Origin: Lewinellaceae bacterium
GTDB lineage: Bacteria > Bacteroidota > Bacteroidia > Chitinophagales > Saprospiraceae
Reading direction: 5' to 3'
DNA: 64,000 nt
Assembly: GCA_020636075.1 (NCBI GenBank)
Contig: JACJYO010000002.1
Coordinates: 969,601-1,033,600, forward strand
Within the stretch, counting starts at the first letter, position 1; each line of letters starts with the position of its first letter. Positions 42,120 through 50,490 of the stretch are shown piece after piece. The notes under the pieces were generated by a model, which did no database searches, was not told where the DNA came from, and saw nothing but the letters and a program-made list of their open reading frames with translations. The translations under genes and the position numbers were made by a program.

Positions 42120-43397
42120 TTACCGCTCAGATGCAATGGTTTTAATTGCCAATACCAGTTTATCCAGTTCTTCAATCGTCGAATAAACATGAGGGGTTAC
42201 CCGCGTTCCGTCAATTTTTTCCCAAATAATATTAGTAGTGTGAATCTTCCAGCGTTCGAACAAAAGCCTGGAGATTTCCGTCGATGACATCCCTTTAAAA
42301 CCAAAAGTTCCGATTGCACAGCCCCATTCATACTCCAGTGGCGTAAAAAACCGGATTCCTGGCAGGTCTTTCACCTGTTCCATCCAGTAGTTTTTCAGAT
42401 AATGCAGGCGGCGTTGTTTGCGTGCACTACCAATCAGGTTATGCAAGTCCAAAGAATACCCGGTGGCCATCTCTACCGGAAAGTTCCGGGTGCCCAGGTT
42501 TTCAAATTTTCGAATTTCATCGCCATCGGGCGAACCGGCGGAAAGCAAGGCCCATACACCGGCTATTTTATCTTTTTTTATCCAAAGCATGCCATTGCCA
42601 AACGGTGCGCAAAGCCATTTATGCAAGCTGGTGCCAAAATAATCGGCGCCCAGGTCGGGAATTTTAAAATCAAGCAACGCAAAGGAATGCGCACCATCTA
42701 CCAGCACCTCTATGCCCCTGGCATGTGCCGCATCGGCAATCGCCCGCACCGGCAGGATTTGTCCACACCAATTGATGATATGCGTAAGGTGTACTATCCG
42801 GGTTTTTGCCGTGCATTTGGACATATAGGCCTCCAGAATTGCAGATTTATCCGTGCTGGGTAAGTCCAGGTCGACCCAAACCAGCTTAATCCCATCGCGC
42901 TTTTCACGCTGGCTCCAGGCATGGATCATATTCGGGTAGTCGTATTTGCTAAGGACGACTTCGTCGCCTGCTTTCAGGTTTAGTCCAAATATTACGGTGT
43001 TGAGCGATTCGGTGGCATTGCGATTCAGGGCAATTTCATCCGGATCGACGCCGGCAAGTTGAGCCAGGTTATACCGCAGGGGCTCCCGATCCTGATCAAG
43101 AATGCGCCACATGTAGTGCGATGGGGCCTCATTGCACAGGCGGTTGTAATAATCCAGTGCATCCATAGTAGCCCGGGGGGAAGGACTGACCCCTCCATTA
43201 TTCAGGTTGATAATTGCCGGGCTACAAGCATAAGCCATGCGGATCTGGCGCCAAAAATCGTCTTCGGACACAGGGTCAATTTGCGGCATGACAGGCTTAG
43301 GCAGGCCTGGCAAAAATGCAGCTTGGGCGCTCTGGTGTAAGGCGAGGCTACCAAACAAGGCTGCCGTTTGACGGATAAAACTGCGGCGGTTAGTCAT
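42120..43397 (-). CDS. Class V-fold PLP-dependent aminotransferase, Tat-exported type
   Basis: The 425-aa protein (ATG at 43397) starts with a Tat-like signal 'NRRSFIRQTAALFGSLAL'. The class V aminotransferase fold (isopenicillin-N-epimerase-like) is seen in 'IINLNNGGVSPSPRATMDAL', 'NRNATESLNTVIFGLNLKAG', 'HLTHIINWCGQILPV', the PLP-lysine block 'GADYFGTSLHKWLCAPFGN' (Lys in SLHKW) and 'TRVTPHVYSTIEELDKLV'. The likely location is the periplasm, unusual for a PLP enzyme but common in this group in Bacteroidota. The substrate is unknown. It is a single gene. Confidence 0.85.
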   Translation of the reverse strand: MTNRRSFIRQTAALFGSLALHQSAQAAFLPGLPKPVMPQIDPVSEDDFWRQIRMAYACSPAIINLNNGGVSPSPRATMDALDYYNRLCNEAPSHYMWRILDQDREPLRYNLAQLAGVDPDEIALNRNATESLNTVIFGLNLKAGDEVVLSKYDYPNMIHAWSQREKRDGIKLVWVDLDLPSTDKSAILEAYMSKCTAKTRIVHLTHIINWCGQILPVRAIADAAHARGIEVLVDGAHSFALLDFKIPDLGADYFGTSLHKWLCAPFGNGMLWIKKDKIAGVWALLSAGSPDGDEIRKFENLGTRNFPVEMATGYSLDLHNLIGSARKQRRLHYLKNYWMEQVKDLPGIRFFTPLEYEWGCAIGTFGFKGMSSTEISRLLFERWKIHTTNIIWEKIDGTRVTPHVYSTIEELDKLVLAIKTIASER

Positions 43398-43542
43398 GGT
43401 CAGGTGTTTTAGGCCAAAGTAAACCCGAATCGGGCACATTAGGCTTTTTTATCTTTAAAATTCTGTTAACGGACCGGGCCAGAAGTATCTTTTAAACGAT
43501 TCGAGCGTATTAAGTACAATTGCTAACAAATCCATCCTATTT

Positions 43543-44049
43543 ATGACAAAGCGAATTGTATTAACCGCCCTCGTAGCCTTCCTGGCAACAGTCGTCGCAC
43601 TTGCGCAAACCGATCCTGCTCCTTCAACAAGAACCTCTCCGGCCAATAAGTCGGAAAAGGTAGAAAAGGCTCAGAAAAAAGATAAAGTCGCTAAAGTTGA
43701 GCATGCTGAAGAGCGTTCCAATGGTGCTGCTTATAGTGGAAAAGGCAAAGGTGGCGAGAAAAACATGGCCGATAAAGCGAAAAAAGATAAAGCGAAAGGG
43801 AAGAAGAAAGGCAATAAGAATAAGAATAAGAATAAGAATAAGAACAAGGTCAAAGGAAAAGATGTTAAAAAATCTGAAGGCACTGAGGATAAAGCGCCTT
43901 CCGGTTCCGACCAGGAACAACGCCCGGGTGGCACATCACAAAAAGCGCCCGCTACAAAGAAGGAAATTCCGGCCCGCAAACAGCGCCAAACCGGAGACAA
44001 GCCAACCCCTGGCACTGAGCAAAAACAGGACAATAAATCACGCGGCTAA
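43543..44049 (+). CDS. Exported lysine-rich low-complexity protein
   Basis: The 168-aa protein has a signal peptide (MTKRIVLTALVAFLATVVALAQ). The remainder is highly charged and disordered, dominated by Lys, Asn, Gly and Glu. The centre is an Asn-Lys repeat ('GNKNKNKNKNKNKVKGK') encoded by five perfect aataag units (43813-43842) that could vary in number by slippage. No domain recognised. A basic secreted protein could bind polyphosphate, DNA or the cell wall. Coding is supported by the signal peptide and codon pattern. Confidence 0.6.
   Translation: MTKRIVLTALVAFLATVVALAQTDPAPSTRTSPANKSEKVEKAQKKDKVAKVEHAEERSNGAAYSGKGKGGEKNMADKAKKDKAKGKKKGNKNKNKNKNKNKVKGKDVKKSEGTEDKAPSGSDQEQRPGGTSQKAPATKKEIPARKQRQTGDKPTPGTEQKQDNKSRG
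43813..43842 (+). repeat. Hexanucleotide tandem repeat (aataag)x5
   Basis: Five perfect copies of aataag encode Asn-Lys pairs in the Lys-rich protein, followed by one degenerate copy (aacaag). The six-base unit keeps the frame if the number changes. Confidence 0.85.
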
Positions 44050-44127
44050 TCAACTTTCCAAGATAACACACCCCTCTTTCCCTCTGTCCCCGCATCCGTT
44101 TCAATCGGGTGTGGGGATTTTTCTTTA

Positions 44128-44287
44128 GAGCGTATTTGGGAATTCCTGCTGGAGGCAAAAACGAGTGCTTTTTCCGTCAGTTTTTGCGTTTTTGAAGGTG
44201 CATAGTGGGGCTACGCGCCTGAAAAAAGGCGGAGAATGGCGAAAAAAGAACCGTTTTGGGCCCGGCAAGGAATTCCCAAATACGCTC
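44128..44287. repeat. Inverted-repeat element, 19-bp arms, abutting rnr
   Basis: gagcgtatttgggaattcc (44128-44146) and its perfect complement (44269-44287) flank about 120 bases of internal sequence. The right arm ends exactly one base before the stop codon of the RNase R gene. It fills the gap between two convergent genes and resembles a MITE. Confidence 0.7.
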
Positions 44288-46576
44288 TTAGTCCTCCACC
44301 AGTTCCATTTCAATTTGGCGCTTCGCTAAATCCACGGCTGTCACCCGGATTTGTACACGGTCACCCATTTTTATGGTTTTCCCATAGCGACGTCCGCGAG
44401 CGCGCAGGTTTCCTTCTTCCAAAGTATACGTATCGTCGAGGTAACGGAATTCAACCAGGCCTTCAGCAAGCGAGCCCGGCAATTCAACAAAAAAGCCTCG
44501 GTCAATCATGCCACTAACATAACCCTCAAACTCCTCTCCGAGGTGGCGGCGCAACAATTCAGCCTGTTTGTACTTGATGCTTTCCCGTTCCGCATCTGCG
44601 GCCTTTTTCTCCTGCGTACTGATGTGCTTACATTGTTCTTCCAACTTTGTTTTATCCATACGAAACACCCGCCCGTCCAGGTTGCGTTCGAGTAGCCGGT
44701 GCACCAGCACATCGGCATAGCGGCGGATTGGTGAAGTGAAATGCGCATAATGCGAGAACCCCAGGCCATAATGCCCGATGTTGTTTGTGGTATACACTGC
44801 TTTGGCCATGGTTCGGATAGCTAACGGCTCCAACAATTTGAGGCGAGGGTCTTTTTTGGATGCTGACATCAGGTCGTTGTACGAACGGGCGATCTGTTTC
44901 GGAGTGTTTACTTTCATGTGGTATCCCATTTCGGCGGCGAAACGCGCAAACTCGGCCACCTTTTCCATATCTGGTAGGTCGTGCACCCGGTATACAAATG
45001 GAATTTCCCGTTCCGCCGCAGCTTGCCGGTCGATGTATAGCGCCACTTCCTTATTGGCTAGCAACATGAAATCTTCAATCAGCAGGTGGGCATCCTTGCG
45101 CTCTTTGACATACGCTTCGATTGGGGTGCCATCTTCCGCGAGGCGAAACCGAACCTCTTCCGATTCAAAACCGATAGCGCCATCCTGAAACCGTTCGTTG
45201 CGCATTTTTTTTGCCAGGCGGTTCAATGTTTTGACCGCCCAATCCAAGTGTGGATAAATCCGCAGTTGCTGAATGCCTTCACCGGGGTTGCCATCGAGTA
45301 TCGACTGCGCTTCATCGTAGGTAAACCGTTTGGCAGAATGAATTACCGTTTTGCCAAACCAGCGGGAAACCACTTTTTCTTTTCCATCAAAAACAAACAC
45401 TGCCGAAAAGGTCAACCGATCCTGGTACGGCACCAGCGAGCAGAGGTTATTTGACAGCTTTTCCGGCAACATAGGGTTAACCCGGTCGACAAGGTAAACC
45501 GAGGTACTGCGCCGGTACGCCTCCTGGTCGAGGGTAGTGTCGGGTTTTAGGTAATGGGTAACATCGGCGATATGAACCCCGACTTCAAGCCGCCCATCAT
45601 CCAGTTTACGGATACTGAGCGCATCATCAAAATCCTTGGCATCTTCCGGGTCAATTGTTACAGTCAGGATATCGCGAAAGTCGCGGCGGCGGGCGATTTC
45701 TTGTTCAGGAATGCGTTCAGGAATGGCGTTTGCTTCCTCCAGTGCCTCCTCCGAATGGATTAGTTCGAAACCGGCGTTGATGAGAATTTTCTTCATCTCA
45801 AAATCGTTGCCGCCAACTGCCCCAAGCGTTTGTGTGACGTTACCGATCGGCACCCGGCCTTTGCCCTCCTGCCAGTCGGTAACCCGCACCACCACTTTCT
45901 CGCCATCCTTGGCGTCGGCACAGCCTTCGAGTGGAATGTAAATATCCACAGGCATATTGGGATTGTCCGGCAACAACAGGGCGTATTTGCGGCTTTTGCG
46001 CAGCGTACCAATAAAAAATTCATTGGCGCGCTTCAGCACTTGCAGTACTTCACCTTCGGGTTTGCGCTCTTTTTGTTTGCGCCCGCGGTAGGTAGTCGGA
46101 AACAGGAGTACCCGAACGATATCGCTGTTCAAGGCACTGTTGAGGTAGCGCGGAGCCACGTACACATCGCTGTCCATGCTGTCGGTCACGATATATGCGG
46201 CGCCGCTGCGGGTCATATCGACCCGACCTTCAATTATTTTTTCAGATTTGGCAGTGGGTTTCTGCTTTGTCAACGCTTTTTTATCGGCTTTTTTAGCGGA
46301 CACTTTTGGCAATTTATCGGTTGTGCGCTCGTCAATAGTTAATCGTTCCAGCGCTACGCCGTATCGGCCGTCCTTGTACGATTTTACAGAACCGGCAATA
46401 ACCAACTGGTTGAGCGCATACTCAACGGAGTCTTTGTTATTCTCAATATTCAGGAGGGTATTTAACTGCCGGGGGGCAAATTGTTTTTTGGGTTGGGAGA
46501 GTAAAAACTTGAGCAATTCTATTTGCAAGCTCTTGGCGGTCAACTTTTTGCCGCCTTTACTTTTCTTTTTGGTCAT
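44288..46576 (-). CDS. rnr: Ribonuclease R
   Basis: The 762-aa protein has the RNase R order: N-terminal winged-helix-like segment, cold-shock domains ('GRVDMTRSGAAYIVTDSMD', 'IFVPPR'-like 'DVYVAPRYLNS'), the RNB catalytic domain with 'TIDPEDAKDFDDALSI' (Asp cluster binding Mg2+) and 'YLVDRVNPMLPEKLSNNLCS', and a C-terminal S1 domain ('FEGYVSGMIDRGFFVELPG'). It degrades structured RNA processively from the 3' end. It is divergent from lolA and ends against an inverted repeat. Confidence 0.95.
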   Translation of the reverse strand: MTKKKSKGGKKLTAKSLQIELLKFLLSQPKKQFAPRQLNTLLNIENNKDSVEYALNQLVIAGSVKSYKDGRYGVALERLTIDERTTDKLPKVSAKKADKKALTKQKPTAKSEKIIEGRVDMTRSGAAYIVTDSMDSDVYVAPRYLNSALNSDIVRVLLFPTTYRGRKQKERKPEGEVLQVLKRANEFFIGTLRKSRKYALLLPDNPNMPVDIYIPLEGCADAKDGEKVVVRVTDWQEGKGRVPIGNVTQTLGAVGGNDFEMKKILINAGFELIHSEEALEEANAIPERIPEQEIARRRDFRDILTVTIDPEDAKDFDDALSIRKLDDGRLEVGVHIADVTHYLKPDTTLDQEAYRRSTSVYLVDRVNPMLPEKLSNNLCSLVPYQDRLTFSAVFVFDGKEKVVSRWFGKTVIHSAKRFTYDEAQSILDGNPGEGIQQLRIYPHLDWAVKTLNRLAKKMRNERFQDGAIGFESEEVRFRLAEDGTPIEAYVKERKDAHLLIEDFMLLANKEVALYIDRQAAAEREIPFVYRVHDLPDMEKVAEFARFAAEMGYHMKVNTPKQIARSYNDLMSASKKDPRLKLLEPLAIRTMAKAVYTTNNIGHYGLGFSHYAHFTSPIRRYADVLVHRLLERNLDGRVFRMDKTKLEEQCKHISTQEKKAADAERESIKYKQAELLRRHLGEEFEGYVSGMIDRGFFVELPGSLAEGLVEFRYLDDTYTLEEGNLRARGRRYGKTIKMGDRVQIRVTAVDLAKRQIEMELVED

Positions 46577-46659
46577 AAATTATGGGTTACTAATAAGGTA
46601 TTGGTTTAGTCGTTTTCAAGGTATTAAACACGGATCGCGCAGAAAAAGTTGCCAGGCTA

Positions 46660-46667
46660 TACATTTG
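46660..46667 (+). promoter_or_regulatory. -7 promoter element for the LolA-like gene
   Basis: tacatttg is an exact TAnnTTTG match, 71 bases before the start codon at 46738, in the divergent gap to rnr. Confidence 0.5.
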
Positions 46668-46737
46668 CGAATCCTTAACCATCTGAGAAACAACTGTTCC
46701 TGTATTATTTCGTTTTCCAGTAAATATTCAGCCATCT

Positions 46738-47412
46738 ATGTTAAAATACACACTTTTTTTTACCCTGTTTCTATCATTTACCCTGAGCCTGCAAGCACAA
46801 AAACCAGCACCGGCTGAGAAGTCTGATCCCGAGGCGAAAAAGGTGCTCGACCGTATCCGGAAAAAGTACGAGGGGTATAAATCAGTGGAAGCCGCGTTTA
46901 CGCTCACCATTGAAATTGCGGACCAGCCAAAAGAAGTTCAAAAGGGAATCGTCAACCAGGATGGCGATAAATTTCGCCTGGATATGGATCAGCAGGTAAT
47001 TGCCAGCGACGGTAAAACAACCTGGGTTTATCTGAAAAAAAACAACGAAATTCAGATCACCGATACTGATCCAAATGACGAAAATGGTTTCCTGACACCC
47101 AAAGACCTGCTGAGCCGATATCAGAAGGGCGATTTCCTGTACGCTATTATCGACAAGGTTTCGGAAAAAGGCCGGGTGCTCACTCAGATTGAGTTTAAAC
47201 CCAAGTCAAAATCTTCAGAATACGCCAAGATTCGTGTAAGCATCAATGAAAAGGCCGGTACGATTGAGTCCATCAAGGCAATTGCTAAAGATGCGTCGCG
47301 ATATACTTTTCAGATCACGAAACTGACGCCCAACAAAACGTATCCGGCAGGGTTTTTCCAGTTGAAGTCGAGCGATTACCCGGGTGTGCATGTCGAAGAT
47401 CTACGCATGTAA
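46738..47412 (+). CDS. LolA-like outer-membrane lipoprotein carrier
   Basis: The 224-aa protein has a signal peptide (MLKYTLFFTLFLSFTLSLQAQ) and the LolA beta-cup pattern: 'VLDRIRKKYEGYKSVEAAFT', 'GIVNQDGDKFRLDMDQQVI', 'DGKTTWVYLKKNNEIQI', 'DLLSRYQKGDFLYAI'. LolA ferries lipoproteins across the periplasm. The TAA stop codon forms the first bases of a palindrome (47410-47432). It is divergent from rnr and convergent with the MacB-like permease. Confidence 0.88.
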   Translation: MLKYTLFFTLFLSFTLSLQAQKPAPAEKSDPEAKKVLDRIRKKYEGYKSVEAAFTLTIEIADQPKEVQKGIVNQDGDKFRLDMDQQVIASDGKTTWVYLKKNNEIQITDTDPNDENGFLTPKDLLSRYQKGDFLYAIIDKVSEKGRVLTQIEFKPKSKSSEYAKIRVSINEKAGTIESIKAIAKDASRYTFQITKLTPNKTYPAGFFQLKSSDYPGVHVEDLRM

Positions 47413-47547
47413 CGCCTTCTGCTAGAAGGCGTGGAAAGATTAAACCTTTAGGTTTAATTATATTTGGAGCAACGTCTTTTGAGATCCAGGCATATCCGAA
47501 ACTTCTTGCTTTTATTTCCTTTCTACGCCTTCTAACAGAAGGCGTTA
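47410..47547. repeat. Palindrome pair spanning two stop codons
   Basis: 47410-47432 and 47525-47547 are each palindromic (acgccttct...agaaggcgt) and inverted to each other. Their outer ends, taa and tta, are the stop codons of the LolA gene (+) and of the permease (-). A small aaaccttt/aggttt hairpin lies between. It probably also serves as transcription terminator for both genes. Confidence 0.7.
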
Positions 47548-48807
47548 CTTGCGGATCGCCTCAACAGGGTCCATGCCACTGGCCTGAATCGCCGGGATCA
47601 ATCCGGAAAGCACGCCAACGATAACTGATGTAAGTACGCCAACCAGCGTATTGGCCAGTGAGAGGTGAATATCGAAGTCAATTGCAGAGGAAATTGCTTT
47701 CGTGACGCCCCAAATGAACATCAGGCCCAAAGCTCCACCCACAATACACAGTACTACCGCTTCAAACAGAATTTCCAATAAAATAAACCAACGTTTGGCG
47801 CCAAGTGCCATTTTGATGCCAATGATGTTGGTGCGTTCGCGCACCGAAACGAACATGATATTGGCGACGGAGAACATGCCAACGATCAGTGCAAAAATCC
47901 CGATCACAAAACCGGCAAGGTTGATCACGCTAAACAAGTTGTCAAACAGACCGCTGAGAATCGACAGGGTGTTCAGGGCAAAATTGTTTTCCTCCCGGGG
48001 TTTCAAGCGGCGCACCGAACGCAATACACCGGTTATTTCATCCTTCATCGCATCAAGTTCCACCCCGGGTTTGGCCTGCACCATCAGACTGGTGCGTTCC
48101 CACTGGCCGTTGCGGCGAATATTAAAGCCCCGACGGGCCAGGGTGTAGCTGACCAGAATGCCGTTGTCAAAATTGAAGGGCTTTAGAAGGTCGTTACCAG
48201 ATTCGTTCAATACACCGATCACGCGCAGTTTACGGCCTCCGACATTGATCACTTTGAAGGTCGGGTCGATGCCCTCTCCGAACAAACCTTCGGCCACCTT
48301 AGCCCCCATCAGGCAGACATCGCTGCCGGTCTGGTATTCCGTCGGGGTAAAATAGCGCCCTTCACCCTGAAATTCGAGGTGGAACAAGTCGCTGCAATCT
48401 TCCGTGATGCCGAGAAAAAAAACGTTTTCCGTACTCGATGACTTCCATTTGATGGTTTTCGAACCCAGATATTGCCAGAAGCCTATTTTAGCAGCATTGT
48501 TGAGGCGTTCTTCCAGTTGCTCGTATTCAACGAAGGAAAAATTCGGCCTCCGCATCCATTTCCAGAAATTCTGACCGGGATCTTCCCCCCAGGAAAACTT
48601 TTCAATATAAATCACATCATTGCCCAACTTGGCCATGCTGCCGCGAATATTGTCTTCGAGAGAATTGACGGCACTTTTGACCCCGATGATACAAAAGATA
48701 CCGATGGTCACCCCAAGCAAAGACAAAAAAGACCGCAGTTTATTGGCCATAAGCTGCTGCCAGGCCTGGGCGGCGCCTTCATAAAGGATGCGTAGAATTT
48801 GGCGCAT
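47545..48807 (-). CDS. MacB/FtsX-type ABC transporter permease
   Basis: The 420-aa protein has the MacB-type layout: an N-terminal membrane segment ('LRSFLSLLGVTIGIFCIIGV'), a large periplasmic domain (about 50-280), three C-terminal membrane segments ('VINLAGFVIGIFALIVGMFS', 'ILFEAVVLCIVGGALGLMF', 'TLVGVLTSVIVGVLSGLIPA') and the end 'ASGMDPVEAIRK' typical of the family. It would work with a separate ATPase, not present next to it, in export of peptides or lipoproteins or in signalling. It is a single gene convergent with lolA. Confidence 0.92.
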   Translation of the reverse strand: MRQILRILYEGAAQAWQQLMANKLRSFLSLLGVTIGIFCIIGVKSAVNSLEDNIRGSMAKLGNDVIYIEKFSWGEDPGQNFWKWMRRPNFSFVEYEQLEERLNNAAKIGFWQYLGSKTIKWKSSSTENVFFLGITEDCSDLFHLEFQGEGRYFTPTEYQTGSDVCLMGAKVAEGLFGEGIDPTFKVINVGGRKLRVIGVLNESGNDLLKPFNFDNGILVSYTLARRGFNIRRNGQWERTSLMVQAKPGVELDAMKDEITGVLRSVRRLKPREENNFALNTLSILSGLFDNLFSVINLAGFVIGIFALIVGMFSVANIMFVSVRERTNIIGIKMALGAKRWFILLEILFEAVVLCIVGGALGLMFIWGVTKAISSAIDFDIHLSLANTLVGVLTSVIVGVLSGLIPAIQASGMDPVEAIRK

Positions 48808-48922
48808 GACGGTTAAGTTTAAATTGCAACAAAAATCTTCGGCAGGGAAATTACCGGTTGCGAATGTCGGAAGTACCAGCCGGCCGGTAAAATGGTTTCG
48901 ATCAACGTATTTACCTGGTCTA

Positions 48923-49828
48923 TCAACTCAATTTATTTTGTTCTTCAAATTCCGCCTGACGCAATTCCGCACTGGTTTTTGTACGCCCGTCGATACTCCA
49001 GCCCGGCGGCCCAAACAGGTAGGACCACCTTGCCGGCCATGGCTTATGTTGCTGCCAATCTTTAAAGATGGCCCGCCATTCGTGCAACACCACCAGCACG
49101 GGACTTGCCAGCCGGGTCGGAGTTGTCAGTCCAAACCGAATAGGCTGGTATTCCGCGGGCGCCAGTTCCGGCTGAAAAGTGCCAAACCACTTATCCCAGA
49201 TAATGAGCAGCATACCCAGGTTTCGGTCGAGGTACAAGGGGTTGCTCGCATGATGCACCCGGTGGTGGGATGGCGTCACGAGCACATATTCCAGCCAACC
49301 CAGCTTGCCCACATGCTCGGTATGCACCATAATGCCCCAGATTTGCGTCACTGAAAAAACAAAAACAATGTCAAACGGCTTGAAACCCGCAAACGCCAGG
49401 GGCAAAAAATAAATAAAGCGGTACAAAGGCTGAAATACGGAAGATCGAAAGCCGACCGTCAGGTTGAACTGCTCTGAAGAGTGGTGCGTAACGTGCACGG
49501 CCCAAAAAAACCGGCAATGATGGTCCACCCGGTGCAGCCAGTAGAAGAGAAAATCCATACTAACCACCAACACCAGCCAGTAGGCCCAGGGCGATCCCCA
49601 ATCCAAAAACCGGCGCTGAAAGCACCACTCAAAGATCAGCACATAGGCCCCGCGAAACAGCAGGTCTATGCCGCTGTTCAGCAACATCAAATAAAGATTG
49701 GTCAACGTATCGCGCCAGGTGTACGACTTTGCCTGCCGCCAATGGCTGGTCAGGAGTTCCAGGCCAATTACAAAAACGTATATCGGCGTACTGATTAGAA
49801 TTAACCACTGTTCGCGTAAGGCTTCCAC
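48923..49828 (-). CDS. Sterol desaturase / fatty acid hydroxylase superfamily protein
   Basis: The 301-aa membrane protein has the di-iron His clusters of the family: 'WLHRVDHHCRFFWAVHVTHH' (HxxxH and HxxHH) and 'PSHHRVHHASN'. At least four membrane segments bracket the clusters. The family introduces hydroxyls or double bonds into lipids. The start is a GTG at 49828; no in-frame ATG lies upstream near it. The LysE-like gene ends 26 bases upstream on the same strand, so GH3, LysE and this gene may form one transcript. Confidence 0.9.
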   Translation of the reverse strand: MEALREQWLILISTPIYVFVIGLELLTSHWRQAKSYTWRDTLTNLYLMLLNSGIDLLFRGAYVLIFEWCFQRRFLDWGSPWAYWLVLVVSMDFLFYWLHRVDHHCRFFWAVHVTHHSSEQFNLTVGFRSSVFQPLYRFIYFLPLAFAGFKPFDIVFVFSVTQIWGIMVHTEHVGKLGWLEYVLVTPSHHRVHHASNPLYLDRNLGMLLIIWDKWFGTFQPELAPAEYQPIRFGLTTPTRLASPVLVVLHEWRAIFKDWQQHKPWPARWSYLFGPPGWSIDGRTKTSAELRQAEFEEQNKLS

Positions 49829-49854
49829 GTGCTAAGACTTGGCGTTATGGTTTT

Positions 49855-50490
49855 TCAAGGAATCAAATTCAGGCTTTTACCTAATAACCACAACCCGACA
49901 AGTACCAGAATGCCACCTGCCACCCGGACTACCTTTTTCATGATGCCCGGCTGTAACCGCATTCCGATCTTACCGGCGAGTACGACTTTTGAAACATCGG
50001 TAGCCAGCACCATTACCAACGCACAAGCCAGGAACACCAGTGTGTAATGATTGACGTTTGCAGGTGCTTCTGCACGGGCTGCTGTGGCCAGGCCCAGCCA
50101 GAATAGCCAGTTGGATGGATTTGCCATATTCAGCGCAAAGCCTTTCAAAAAAGAATACCGCCGCTTGCCAGCCGTAGCCAGCAAAATATCCGTAGCCTTT
50201 TCTTTTTGCGGCCACAGCGCCGAAATACCAAACCCGATGATGAGCAAAGCACCGACCGTACCCATAGCCGACTGGAAAAATTCCTGGCGGACAAGCACCA
50301 GCAGTCTCGCCGAAGACCACCAGCTTCCCGCAGCTAAAATGGCATCGCTGGCAAAGGCGCCCCCGGCCAAAGCAAGACCGTCGCGCAATCCGCGCTTGAG
50401 CGTCACCTGAATCCCAAGGAAAAAAAGCGGACCCAACAGCAACCCGTACGCCAGGCCGGCAAGTACCCCTTTGATAATTGCTTCAATCAC
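49855..50490 (-). CDS. LysE family translocator
   Basis: The 211-aa protein (GTG at 50490) has six hydrophobic segments and the LysE/RhtB pattern 'GVLAGLAYGLLLGPLFFLGI', 'RGLRDGLALAGGAFASDAIL', 'FLKGFALNMANPSNWLFWLG'. The family exports amino acids or homoserine lactones. The start codon overlaps the GH3 stop codon (GTGA), a strong sign of translational coupling; the longer in-frame start within the GH3 gene was rejected. Confidence 0.85.
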   Translation of the reverse strand: MIEAIIKGVLAGLAYGLLLGPLFFLGIQVTLKRGLRDGLALAGGAFASDAILAAGSWWSSARLLVLVRQEFFQSAMGTVGALLIIGFGISALWPQKEKATDILLATAGKRRYSFLKGFALNMANPSNWLFWLGLATAARAEAPANVNHYTLVFLACALVMVLATDVSKVVLAGKIGMRLQPGIMKKVVRVAGGILVLVGLWLLGKSLNLIP

